Shown here in pieces: positions 56,594 through 64,000 of a stretch of DNA of 64,000 bases; the first letter of the stretch is position 1, and each line of letters begins with the position of its first letter. A program made the position numbers and the translations under genes. The notes under the pieces are model-generated. The model searched no databases and had not been told where the DNA came from. It saw only the letters and a program-made list of their open reading frames with translations. The stretch is from Vagococcus silagei (lineage in GTDB: Bacteria; Bacillota; Bacilli; Lactobacillales; Vagococcaceae). The stretch is from contig NZ_SDGV01000015.1 of assembly GCF_004795745.1 (NCBI RefSeq), positions 1 to 64,000 on the forward strand, read 5' to 3'.

Positions 56594-57877
56594 ATGAAGA
56601 AATGGACAAAAGTTTTATTATCGACAGCATTATTAGGTGCCGTAGTTGTAATAGCCGGCGCATGTGGAAACAAAGAAAAAGCAGTAGACACTAAATCTAG
56701 TAAAGGTGATAAAGAAAATATTGAATTAAAAGTTACAACATGGAACTACGAGACAACACCAGAATTTGAAGCACTTTTCCGTGCTTTTGAAAAAGAAAAT
56801 CCTGGCGTTAAAGTGAGTCCAGTCGATATCGCTTCAGACGACTACGATACAAAAATTACAACAATGATGTCTAGTGGCGATGAGACAGATATTATTACAA
56901 TGAAAAACTTACTTTCTTACTCTGGCTATGCTATGAGAAATCAATTAGTAGATGTAACTGATCATATTAAAGATTTAGATACAAAAGCTGCTAAAGAAAG
57001 TTATGACATGTTTGATATCGACGGTAAAACATATGCACAACCATATCGTACTGACTTCTGGGTACTATACTATAACAAAAAAATGTTTGATGATAAAAAA
57101 ATTGAATACCCTGTTAACTTAACTTGGGAAGAATATGAAAAAGTTGCCAAAGATTTAACAGATACAGATACAGGTCAATTTGGTGCTTACCAACATACGT
57201 GGCGTTCAGTTGTTCAAGCAATGTCAGCAGCACAAAATGACAAAAACTTAACAAAAGCAAAATATGAATTCTTAAAAGAAGACTACGACCGTGTGTTACG
57301 TATGCAAGATGACAAATCAATCATGGATTATGGTACTGCAAAATCAACTGGTGTAACATATGCTTCACAATTTGAAAGTTCTAAAGCTGCAATGATGCCT
57401 ATGGGTAGCTGGTATATGGCTGGTGTTTTAGCTAATAAAGACGCTGGTAAAACTGATGTTGACTGGGCAATCGCACCAGTTCCACAAAAGAAAAAAGGTG
57501 AAAACACAACATTTGGTTCACCAACAGCCTTTGCAATTAACAAAAATGCTAAAAACCAAGAAATGGCTCAAAAATTCTTAGATTTTGCTTCAGGTGAAAA
57601 AGGTGCGAAAGTTTTAGCTGAAGTTGGTGTGGTTCCTTCATATAGAACAGATGCAATTAACAAATTATACTTCAGTAAAAAAGGTATGCCTACTGATGAA
57701 GCATCACAAAAAGCATTTAACCCAGATACAATTCGTGTTGAATTCCCTGTAGACAAAAATGGTTCTGCAATCGACAAGATTTTACAAGAAGAACATGAAT
57801 TAATTCTAGTTGGCGATTCTACTCCTGAAAAAGGTATTGCTAGCATGGAAAAACGTGTCGCTCAAGAAATTAAATAA
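56594..57877 (+). CDS. Sugar ABC transporter substrate-binding lipoprotein
   Basis: 427 aa. A lipoprotein signal with lipobox AGAC (near residue 21) precedes a family 1 solute-binding fold: LKVTTWNYETTPEFEALFRAFEKENPGVKVSPVDIA, YAQPYRTDFWVLYYNKKMFDD, MMPMGSWYMAGVL, TFGSPTAFAINKNAKNQEMAQKFLDFASG. It should bind the oligosaccharide and hand it to the two permeases downstream. The start is ATG 56594 behind GTGGAGG. Confidence 0.93.
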   Translation: MKKWTKVLLSTALLGAVVVIAGACGNKEKAVDTKSSKGDKENIELKVTTWNYETTPEFEALFRAFEKENPGVKVSPVDIASDDYDTKITTMMSSGDETDIITMKNLLSYSGYAMRNQLVDVTDHIKDLDTKAAKESYDMFDIDGKTYAQPYRTDFWVLYYNKKMFDDKKIEYPVNLTWEEYEKVAKDLTDTDTGQFGAYQHTWRSVVQAMSAAQNDKNLTKAKYEFLKEDYDRVLRMQDDKSIMDYGTAKSTGVTYASQFESSKAAMMPMGSWYMAGVLANKDAGKTDVDWAIAPVPQKKKGENTTFGSPTAFAINKNAKNQEMAQKFLDFASGEKGAKVLAEVGVVPSYRTDAINKLYFSKKGMPTDEASQKAFNPDTIRVEFPVDKNGSAIDKILQEEHELILVGDSTPEKGIASMEKRVAQEIK

Positions 57878-57884
57878 GACCAAT

Positions 57885-57920
57885 GAAGTGGTATTGATCA
57901 AGTTTCAATACCACTTTCTC
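57885..57920 (+). terminator. Intercistronic hairpin after the binding-protein gene
   Basis: GAAGTGGTATTGA pairs with TCAATACCACTTTC, followed by TCTCTT. It is probably a partial terminator or 3'-stabilising stem that keeps binding-protein mRNA in excess over permease mRNA. Confidence 0.6.
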
Positions 57921-57928
57921 TTAAATGG

Positions 57929-57964
57929 AAGGAGGCCTATCATCAAAAGCTGATAGGATAAAGC
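57929..57964 (+). promoter_or_regulatory. Hairpin between ribosome site and start of the first permease gene
   Basis: AAGGAGG (57929-57935) is followed at once by the hairpin CCTATCA (57936-57942)-N8-TGATAGG (57951-57957), then 7 nt to ATG 57965. Without the hairpin the ribosome site is 29 nt from the start; with it folded, 7 nt. The 3' arm also holds a second, weaker AGGAT (57955-57959). Confidence 0.5.
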
Positions 57965-58867
57965 ATGGAAGCAAAACTTAAAGATAAACACAATCACAAA
58001 TTAAGAAGGAAAAATACATTAACTGCGTATTCTTTTATATTACCGAATTTTATCGGGTTCTTCGTGTTTACACTGATACCTGTTGTTTTCTCACTCATTT
58101 TAGCTTTTACTGAATGGGATTCATTTTCAAAACCAAAATTCATTGGATTTCATAACTTCTCTAAAATGATGACAGATGAAACCTTTTGGATTTCCCTAAA
58201 GAATACCTTTATTTATACAATTGGTGTTGTGCCATTAACATTAGTATGCTCATTAGGAATTGCGATTCTTTTAAATCAAAAAATTCGTGGGATGAAATTT
58301 TTTAGAACGGCATTTTTCTTCCCTTATGTAACATCACTAGTTGCCATTGCGGTTGTTTGGAATATGTTATTTCATCCAACAAAGGGACCAATTAATCAAT
58401 TCCTAAAAATGTTTATTGAAAATCCTCCAGGGTGGACATCAAGTTCGCAATGGGCTTTAATAGCAATTATTATTGTTAGTATTTGGCGAAATATGGGTTA
58501 TTATATGATCTTATATTTAGCAGGTTTACAAAGTATTCCCAAAGAATTGTATGAAGCATCAGTGATTGATGGTGCGAATAAGTGGAAACAGTTTACCAAC
58601 GTGACACTACCATCATTAAGACCGACAACATTTTTCGTTACAATCATGCTTGTGATTAACTGTTTCAAAATTTTTGATTTAGTTCAAGTAATGACAGACG
58701 GTGGACCAGGTCGTGCGACCAACGTGTTGGTTTATCAAATTTATAATGAAGCCTTTGTTAAATTTAACTTCGGCTATGCTTCAGCGATTGCCTTGATTCT
58801 ATTTGTTATCGTTTTAGCGATTACAATTATTCAATTTAAATGGAATCAAATTCAAGAAAGAGCCTAA
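57965..58867 (+). CDS. Sugar ABC transporter permease, MalF/UgpA type
   Basis: Integral membrane permease, 300 aa, with six predicted helices. The EAA loop contacting the ATPase is YEASVIDGANKWKQFTNVTLPSLRPTTFF (residues about 198-226). It pairs with the next permease and the upstream lipoprotein. No ATPase gene is present in the operon, so a shared MsmK-like ATPase elsewhere must power it. Confidence 0.92.
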   Translation: MEAKLKDKHNHKLRRKNTLTAYSFILPNFIGFFVFTLIPVVFSLILAFTEWDSFSKPKFIGFHNFSKMMTDETFWISLKNTFIYTIGVVPLTLVCSLGIAILLNQKIRGMKFFRTAFFFPYVTSLVAIAVVWNMLFHPTKGPINQFLKMFIENPPGWTSSSQWALIAIIIVSIWRNMGYYMILYLAGLQSIPKELYEASVIDGANKWKQFTNVTLPSLRPTTFFVTIMLVINCFKIFDLVQVMTDGGPGRATNVLVYQIYNEAFVKFNFGYASAIALILFVIVLAITIIQFKWNQIQERA

Positions 58868-58879
58868 GGAGAGATGAAA

Positions 58880-59749
58880 ATGGAGTTAGCTCAAAATCAA
58901 ACGCTTAAAACAACTAAAGATAAAAAGAAACTCGCTCATCTTAAGACGACTTTGTTGATGATTTTATTAGTTTTTCTAACATTTTTAATGTTAGTTCCAT
59001 TTTTATGGATGCTGTCGACTTCATTTAAAACGAATAATGAAGTATTTACAGTTCCAATTCAATGGATCCCTAAATCATTTCACCCAGAAAACTATTCAAT
59101 TATTTGGAGTCGAATCCCTTTAGCGACATTCTTTAAAAATACTGCATTTCTAAGTATTGTGATTACTTTAATTCAATTGTTTACTTCAAGTTTTGCAGCA
59201 TATGGATTTTCGAAGATGCATTTCAAAGGCCGTGATATTTTATTTATCGCTTATATTGGAACAATTGCCGTACCTTGGCAGTCTTATATGATTCCACAAT
59301 TTGTTATGATGCGTCATCTTAAATTAACCGATTCATTATGGTCACTCGTGTTACTACAAGCATTTAGTGCTTTTGGTGTATTTCTATTGAAACAGTATTA
59401 TAGTAGTATTCCTGATGAGCTTTGTGAAAGTGCTCGTATCGATGGGTTGAGTGAATGGGGAATTTATCGTAGAATTATCTTACCGTTAACCAAACCAGCA
59501 ATTGCTAGTTTAACAATTATTACTTTTGTAAATACATGGAATGACTATATGGGACCATTCATTTATTTAACTTCTCCAGAGAATAAAACAATTCAATTGG
59601 GATTAAAAATGTTTGTGGGTCTGTATGATTCCGAGTTCGCTTTAATTATGGCTGCCTCTGTGGTATCGATTTTACCAGTCGCAATTGTATTCTTAAGTAT
59701 GCAGAAGTATTTTGTAGAAGGAATTGCAACTTCTGGAATGAAAGGATAA
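58880..59749 (+). CDS. Sugar ABC transporter permease, MalG/UgpE type
   Basis: 289 aa with six helices and the EAA motif CESARIDGLSEWGIYRRIILPLTKPAIASL (residues about 191-220). ATG 58880 is used, as TAAGGAG ends 8 nt before it; ATG 58874 is too close. It forms the membrane channel with the preceding permease. Confidence 0.92.
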   Translation: MELAQNQTLKTTKDKKKLAHLKTTLLMILLVFLTFLMLVPFLWMLSTSFKTNNEVFTVPIQWIPKSFHPENYSIIWSRIPLATFFKNTAFLSIVITLIQLFTSSFAAYGFSKMHFKGRDILFIAYIGTIAVPWQSYMIPQFVMMRHLKLTDSLWSLVLLQAFSAFGVFLLKQYYSSIPDELCESARIDGLSEWGIYRRIILPLTKPAIASLTIITFVNTWNDYMGPFIYLTSPENKTIQLGLKMFVGLYDSEFALIMAASVVSILPVAIVFLSMQKYFVEGIATSGMKG

Positions 59750-59753
59750 AATC

Positions 59754-60416
59754 ATGCTTAAAAATCAACCTTATGATAACAATGTCTATATGAAGTTAAT
59801 TAAATTTGTATCAGTATTTTTAATTTCAAATGTTGCTTTTACAGTGACAAACATACTATTATTTATCGCTTCTCTGTTTCTAGCAATTTCCAGTGCGAAC
59901 TTTATTATTTTTGCAATTGCTTTTATAGCATATGGTGTGTCTTTAATCACAACAATGTATGTGTTAGATCAATATAAGGAAGATCGCGATTTACCAGTTT
60001 TTAAAACCTATCTTATTGGGGTTAAGAAATTCTGGAAACAAGGGTTTATATACTGGCTACCAGTTTTAGTTGTCTCAATAATCGTATGTGTAGATATTTT
60101 ATCTTTTACAAAACTTGAATTTGTAAAATGGTTGATTCCGATTTTTGTGATTATGTTTGTCATTACAGTCGGTTTAGGTATCAACATGATGTATTTCAAG
60201 ATAAAAAATCCGCAAGGAACATGGAAAGATATTGCAACAATTTCAGTTTTCTATGCTTTGAAAAAATGGTATGTCTCACTTCTAAATGCGGTTCTTCTAG
60301 TATTGATGACGATTGTCATCTTTATTAAACCACAATTTGGATATTTGATTACCCCTTCTATTTTTATTGGTTTACTCTTTTTAAATTGTAGCCAATTACA
60401 CAAAAACAAAAAATAA
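59754..60416 (+). CDS. DUF624 (YesL-type) membrane protein
   Basis: 220 aa with about five hydrophobic segments. It starts with the DUF624-like MLKNQPYDNNVYMKLIKFVSVFLISNVAFTVTNILLFIASL. In Bacillus, YesL-like genes lie beside rhamnogalacturonan uptake genes (yes operon), as here beside a polysaccharide ABC importer. Function not known. It begins 4 nt after the stop of the second permease gene and is followed by a terminator. Confidence 0.82.
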   Translation: MLKNQPYDNNVYMKLIKFVSVFLISNVAFTVTNILLFIASLFLAISSANFIIFAIAFIAYGVSLITTMYVLDQYKEDRDLPVFKTYLIGVKKFWKQGFIYWLPVLVVSIIVCVDILSFTKLEFVKWLIPIFVIMFVITVGLGINMMYFKIKNPQGTWKDIATISVFYALKKWYVSLLNAVLLVLMTIVIFIKPQFGYLITPSIFIGLLFLNCSQLHKNKK

Positions 60417-60417
60417 A

Positions 60418-60462
60418 TAAAAAAACTCATCGATAACTAATTAGGCATCGATGAGTTTTTTT
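60418..60462 (+). terminator. Terminator of the polysaccharide import operon
   Basis: AAAAAAACTCATCGAT pairs with ATCGATGAGTTTTTTT (60447-60462). Confidence 0.9.
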
Positions 60463-60548
60463 AGTGCCAAGTTGTCTCAGGCGTGCTACACTGTGATAGA
60501 AATTCTATTCGACAGAGAATAGAATCAAAAGTTCAAGGAGTTAATGAA

Positions 60549-62024
60549 ATGGATAATAATTTTAGGCATTTTAGTATAGATGAATCAATCATAAAAGCGT
60601 TAAATGTTTTAGGCTATACGCAGCCAACAGAGGTACAGAAACGGGTCATTCCGCTTCTTTTAGATGATAAAGATGTAATTGTAAAATCCCAAACTGGTAG
60701 TGGAAAAACAGCGGCATTTGGGATTCCAGTCTGTGAAAGAGTTGAGTGGGAAGAACGCGCTCCACAGGTTTTAGTGCTGACACCAACACGCGAACTGGCA
60801 TTGCAAATTAAAGAAGAATTATTTAATATTGGTCGCTATAAACGTTTGAAAGTTGAAGCAATCTTTGGAAAAAGTTCTTTCCAAGCGCAAGAGAAAAATT
60901 TAAAACAACGGACACATATCGTTGTCGCAACACCTGGACGCTTATTTGATCATATTGAACGTGGTACAATCAATTTAACTAAGATTGACACAGTGATTAT
61001 TGATGAAGCAGATGAGATGTTTACGATGGGCTTTATCGATCAACTAGATCGTATTCTTAAGATGTTACCTCGCGAGCGTACACAAGCGCTCTTTTCAGCG
61101 ACAATGCCTGATGCAATTCAAAAATTTACGAAGAAATTTTTAAAAATGCCTGAACTTATAGAAATTGAAAATCAAGATACTAAGAAAAAACGTATTACCC
61201 AGGAGTACGTGTATAGTGAAAATAAAATGAAGGCTCTTGAACAATTTCTGATTCTTGAAAATCCAGACAGTAGTATCATTTTTTGTAACACAAAGTTAAT
61301 GGTTGATGATGTCAATCATGCTTTGAAAAAAATGGGTGCCGATGCACGCGCTTTGCATGGCGGGATGGAACAGCGTGATCGTAGCCGTGTGATTCAAGAC
61401 TTTAAACGTGGTTACTTTAGACACTTAGTTGCAACAGATGTCGCAGCGAGAGGCTTGGATGTGTCAGCAATTGCGTTAGTGATTAATTTTGATAGTCCTG
61501 ATTCGCCAGAAACGTATACTCATCGTATTGGCCGAACAGCTCGGTTTACGAATACAGGTCATGCTATTTCACTAGTCAATGATTTTGACCAGGAAAATTT
61601 TGAAGCGATATTGGCGCAAGAAAAGGCACATCTGAAAAAAAGAGTATTACCATCTGTAAGTGAAGTTGCTGCTGTTCAACAAGCATTTGGTTTGAAGCAA
61701 AGTCAAAAACCAGAAGTTAAGAAAGAGCAAGGCTTTGACTTTAAAGAAGAAATTATGAAGATTCATATTAATGCGGGCAAAAAACAAAAAATGCGCGCAG
61801 GTGACATCGTTGGTGCGCTATGCCAAATTGATGGTATGTCAGCAACAGATATTGGTGTCATTCAATTACTCGATATTTCAACTTTTGTTGAAATTCTTAA
61901 TCATAAAGGACCTGAAGTTTTAAAAGCGTTACAAACATTGCCGATTAAAGGTCGACTGCGTAATGTGAATCAAGCTAATGAAACACGATACGAACAAGAT
62001 ATTAGACGTCAAAATAGACCATAA
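60549..62024 (+). CDS. dbpA: DEAD-box RNA helicase, DbpA/YxiN type
   Basis: 491 aa. Helicase motifs: Q motif HFSIDESIIKALNVLGYTQPTEVQ, Walker A SQTGSGKT, TPTRELALQ, DEADEM, FSATMP, RGLDV and HRIGRTAR. The C-terminal domain (about residues 405-480, FKEEIMKIHINAGKKQKMRAGDIVGALC) matches the DbpA RNA-binding domain, which recognises hairpin 92 of 23S rRNA, implying a role in large-subunit assembly. I use ATG 60549 after TTCAAGGAG. The family assignment is firm; the exact orthology less so. Confidence 0.9.
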   Translation: MDNNFRHFSIDESIIKALNVLGYTQPTEVQKRVIPLLLDDKDVIVKSQTGSGKTAAFGIPVCERVEWEERAPQVLVLTPTRELALQIKEELFNIGRYKRLKVEAIFGKSSFQAQEKNLKQRTHIVVATPGRLFDHIERGTINLTKIDTVIIDEADEMFTMGFIDQLDRILKMLPRERTQALFSATMPDAIQKFTKKFLKMPELIEIENQDTKKKRITQEYVYSENKMKALEQFLILENPDSSIIFCNTKLMVDDVNHALKKMGADARALHGGMEQRDRSRVIQDFKRGYFRHLVATDVAARGLDVSAIALVINFDSPDSPETYTHRIGRTARFTNTGHAISLVNDFDQENFEAILAQEKAHLKKRVLPSVSEVAAVQQAFGLKQSQKPEVKKEQGFDFKEEIMKIHINAGKKQKMRAGDIVGALCQIDGMSATDIGVIQLLDISTFVEILNHKGPEVLKALQTLPIKGRLRNVNQANETRYEQDIRRQNRP

Positions 62025-62100
62025 TGGGAATAGACTAGTTAATAAATTTACAAAAATTCTTAGGTATTGTAAACTAGAGTTACTTCAAACGAACGGAGAG

Positions 62101-62230
62101 ACTAATGTATGCTAAAACTATTAACAGTTGCGTAAAATTTTAACGAATTGAAAGAGGAAAAAAACTGGTTTTTTGACTAGTTTATTTGTTGATTCCTCGC
62201 GCAACTTTTAAGTTTTAGCTAACCATTAGT
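62101..62230. repeat. Structured intergenic element (family 4)
   Basis: A 130-nt nested hairpin between the helicase and GNAT genes: ACTAATG (62101-62107) with CATTAGT (62224-62230), AGCTAAAACT-like with AGTTTTAGCT, AGTTGCG with CGCAACT, GAGGA with TCCTC and ACTGGTTTTTTGACTAGT at the tip. Only one copy is in this window. The rest of the 357-nt gap holds the terminator below and the GNAT leader. Confidence 0.7.
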
Positions 62231-62262
62231 GAAAAGAAAGAGTCAGAAGACTCTTTCATTCA

Positions 62263-62298
62263 GCGTGGCAAGAAAGCTATTTCTTGCCACGCTTTTTT
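62263..62298 (+). terminator. Terminator upstream of the GNAT gene
   Basis: GCGTGGCAAGAAA pairs with TTTCTTGCCACGC, then TTTTTTC. Confidence 0.9.
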
Positions 62299-62381
62299 CT
62301 GTTTATTTGGAGGTGAGGCTCATTCATAACGGCACAGGATAATTGAATATAAATTTAAAAAGATAGAAAGAAGGAATTAAG

Positions 62382-63254
62382 ATGCAGAAAATTATTAAAA
62401 ATTTTAGAACGGACGACCGATTATTAACTTCATTTAATCAACTGGCAGAAGAAACATTTGGTTTTAATTTTTCATCCTGGATGAATACAGGATATTGGGA
62501 TCAAACATACATTCCTTATGCAGTCGTTGAAGAGGGAGAAGTTTTAGCCAATGTATCAGTTAGTTTAGGGACTTTAAAAACGAAAGATGCAAGTTATCAA
62601 GTTGCACAAATTGGAACGGTGATGACTAAAACAAGTGCACGAGGTCAAGGATTAGCAAGAAAACTAATGGAAAAAATCATGGCAGATTATGAAGATACCA
62701 CTGATTTTATCTACTTGTTTGCGAATGAATCAGTCCTTGATTTTTATCCTAAATTTGGTTTTACGCGCCAAACAGAAACCATAGATCGTTATCAAGTTGA
62801 AAGTGGTCAGTCGAGCACAAGTCATCTTAAAAAAGTAACTTTTGAAGAAGTTCAGGCGCAACTTCAAGTATTTGTAAAAGCAAGAAATACTGATCATTTA
62901 GAGATGACGATTGAGAACCATCAAGCATTATCCATGTTTTATTATCAACTAGTATTTAGTGAAATAATCTATTATGCGCCGGACTTGTCATGTTTTGTCT
63001 GTTTTGAAATAGATGATTCACAATTACACCTTTATGATGTGTTAGCTCAAACACCAATTCAATTAAAAGCGATCATTGCAGCGTTGCCTCTTGAAGGTAT
63101 TGAAGAGATTATTTTTCATTTTCCAGTTAAAGATCGAGAAGGTTTAAAAATATCACGGAGAAACTTTAGTGATGACGATGATGCGCTTTTTATTAAGAGT
63201 AAGTCTCAAATTCCGCAAGATATAACAAAGTTTCCTTTGTTTAACCATTCATAG
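62382..63254 (+). CDS. GNAT-family acetyltransferase with C-terminal domain
   Basis: 290 aa. The acetyltransferase domain (residues 1-150) has the AcCoA loop TSARGQGLARKLMEKIM (about 86-102) and ESVLDFYPKFGFTR. A second domain of about 140 residues follows, reminiscent of Eis-like two-domain GNATs, though the sequence similarity is not obvious. The substrate is unknown. It has AGAAAGAAGGAATTAAG before the ATG and a strong terminator after the stop. Confidence 0.82.
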   Translation: MQKIIKNFRTDDRLLTSFNQLAEETFGFNFSSWMNTGYWDQTYIPYAVVEEGEVLANVSVSLGTLKTKDASYQVAQIGTVMTKTSARGQGLARKLMEKIMADYEDTTDFIYLFANESVLDFYPKFGFTRQTETIDRYQVESGQSSTSHLKKVTFEEVQAQLQVFVKARNTDHLEMTIENHQALSMFYYQLVFSEIIYYAPDLSCFVCFEIDDSQLHLYDVLAQTPIQLKAIIAALPLEGIEEIIFHFPVKDREGLKISRRNFSDDDDALFIKSKSQIPQDITKFPLFNHS

Positions 63255-63266
63255 AACAAAAAAACA

Positions 63267-63304
63267 GAAATGACGCGTTAGGCTTTAGCCTAGCGCGTCA
63301 TTTC
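63267..63304. terminator. Terminator after the GNAT gene
   Basis: GAAATGACGCGTTAGGC pairs with GCCTAGCGCGTCATTTC (one internal mismatch), flanked by an A-run on the left; it could also stop leftward transcripts of the tRNA-like RNA. Confidence 0.85.
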
Positions 63305-63339
63305 AATTTATAAGGTGATGTTAATTTTTGTTTTTCTAC

Positions 63340-63433
63340 GTGGATGGTAGGAGTCGAACCTACACCTTTTAAAAATTATGAAATAAACTCTTCGTTACCT
63401 CATAGAAACAAGTGAAACACCAAGTTCATCCAC
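63340..63433 (-). ncRNA. tRNA-like RNA with non-canonical body
   Basis: On the minus strand GTGGATG (63433-63427) and CATCCAC (63346-63340) form a perfect 7-bp acceptor stem. Next to it is a perfect T-arm, GTAGG-TTCGACT-CCTAC, containing the consensus GGTTCGANTCC. The body between (63 nt) does not fold as a normal tRNA. Possible parts are a 3-bp D stem (AAC/GTT with GG in the loop), a bulged stem with a 10-nt loop, and a short arm TTAT-TTC-ATAA. No CCA is encoded. A minus-strand TATACT lies about 26 nt upstream. Either a decayed tRNA gene or a tRNA mimic. Confidence 0.55.
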
Positions 63434-63560
63434 ATCAATTACTATAAACATAGTATAAAATAAAGTTGTTGAAAGTTTGGTAAGAAAAAATGATTAAAGT
63501 TGGAAGAAAAGTTTAAAAAAAGCTTAATCTTTATAATAAAACTAAATTAGAAATAATTAC

Positions 63561-63613
63561 TTGAACAGACGTAGTAAAAGTGCTAAAATAAATTTACAAC
63601 GAGAGACGTAGTA
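63561..63613 (+). promoter_or_regulatory. padR promoter with repeated AGACGTAGTA
   Basis: TTGAAC (63561-63566), 17 nt, TAAAAT (63584-63589). The 10-mer AGACGTAGTA occurs at 63567-63576 (inside the spacer) and again at 63604-63613 (after the start point), suited to autorepression by PadR. The stretch 63434-63560 holds the tRNA-like RNA promoter and otherwise nothing that I recognise. Confidence 0.6.
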
Positions 63614-63641
63614 TATCTATCGGAGTAAAAGGGGTGATGAG

Positions 63642-63971
63642 TTGATTAGTAGTGATGTTATTCGTGGTTATAATGATTCCATTATTTTGACCCTATTAAA
63701 AGAAGAAGATTCCTATGGTTACGAAATTTCAAAAACAATTCGCGAACGATCTAATGAAAAATATATTATTAAAGAAACGACACTCTATTCAGCGTTTACG
63801 CGTTTACAGAAAAAAGGGCTGATTGAATCTTATCCAGGCGATGAAACGCATGGTAAGAAAAGAACGTATTATCATATTACTGATGAAGGCTTAGATTTTT
63901 TAGATGAAAAACGTCTTGAATGGCAGATCACGCAAGAGGTGGTTGAAGTATTTTTAGGCCAGAGTGAATAA
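63642..63971 (+). CDS. PadR-family transcriptional regulator
   Basis: 109 aa. The PadR winged helix fills the protein (GYNDSIILTLLKEEDSYGYEISKTIRERSNEKYIIKETTLYSAFTRLQKKGLIESYPG, then KKRTYYHITDEGLDFLDEKRLEW). PadR proteins repress transporter or stress genes, often their downstream neighbour, which lies beyond the window here. The start appears to be TTG 63642, 8 nt after AAAAGGGG. The ATAAGCGTGTA beginning of repeat family 1 follows the stop codon. Confidence 0.88.
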   Translation: MISSDVIRGYNDSIILTLLKEEDSYGYEISKTIRERSNEKYIIKETTLYSAFTRLQKKGLIESYPGDETHGKKRTYYHITDEGLDFLDEKRLEWQITQEVVEVFLGQSE

Positions 63972-64000
63972 ACTTAATAAATAAGCGTGTAGAATAAGAA

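Noticed and set aside
63340-63433. Ordinary tRNA gene
   Set aside because: Only the acceptor and T-arm are canonical. No 5-bp anticodon stem with 7-nt loop can be formed, so no anticodon can be assigned.

Overview
The window is AT-rich, densely coded Gram-positive DNA. Genus-level cues point to Lactobacillales, most likely an Enterococcaceae or Vagococcus-like organism. These are an LPxT-type sorted surface protein, AGGAGG ribosome sites, a folT gene behind a tetrahydrofolate riboswitch, a DUF1858/DUF438 pair, and a lactic-type oxamate/carbamate kinase operon. I see no integrase, transposase, phage or CRISPR, so it reads as ordinary chromosome with several accessory blocks.

Layout. 1-2.6 kb: a GNAT gene, then an alkylation-repair operon (alkA, ogt, adaA). 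2.6-8 kb: two drug-inducible resistance genes, a FusB-type EF-G-binding protein and a chloramphenicol acetyltransferase, each behind its own leader peptide and hairpin. Between them lies a two-component system whose kinase has an in-frame stop. 8-31 kb: housekeeping and stress genes. These include TetR, GNAT, an aminotransferase, rluF-type and truA pseudouridine synthases, TrmB/ABC and GntR/ABC exporter units, DUF1858/DUF438, RidA, PepO, a ClC channel, folT, and a MarR/CDF metal unit. 30.5-39.5 kb: a PucR regulator divergent from an oxamate carbamoyltransferase operon (a fused FdrA-DUF1116 protein, a DUF2877 protein, an MFS permease, carbamate kinase, a DAACS permease). It should split a carbamoylated substrate phosphorolytically and recover ATP. 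39.8-43.4 kb: XRE-cupin, a CynX-type permease and an RluA-family synthase. 43.6-60.4 kb: a polysaccharide utilisation locus. It holds a foldase-like protein, an 1801-residue wall-anchored beta-helix protein with six FIVAR repeats, DUF2264 and heparinase II/III enzymes, a LacI regulator, a GH88 unsaturated glucuronyl hydrolase, a sugar ABC importer without its ATPase, and DUF624. 60.5-64 kb: a DbpA-type helicase, GNAT, a tRNA-like RNA and PadR.

How the parts work together. In the polysaccharide locus the surface protein would bind or cut an acidic (uronic acid) polymer. The ABC importer would take up oligosaccharides, the cytoplasmic lyase and DUF2264 enzyme would process them, and GH88 would remove the unsaturated uronic acid. 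The two promoters of the locus share the same layout and a GAAAGCG(T/C)TT palindrome, the likely LacI or CcpA site. In the oxamate operon a PucR-flanking inverted repeat and a cre-like site suggest substrate induction plus carbon catabolite control.

Non-coding structure is rich. There are two erm/cat-style attenuators and one THF riboswitch with a terminator platform. At least five families of roughly 70-130 nt hairpin-forming intergenic elements lie just downstream of genes. A 94-nt RNA has an intact acceptor/T-arm but a non-canonical body. Many start codons were moved from the longest open frame to the site with a proper Shine-Dalgarno sequence; these are stated per gene. All family names are from sequence recognition without database searches.
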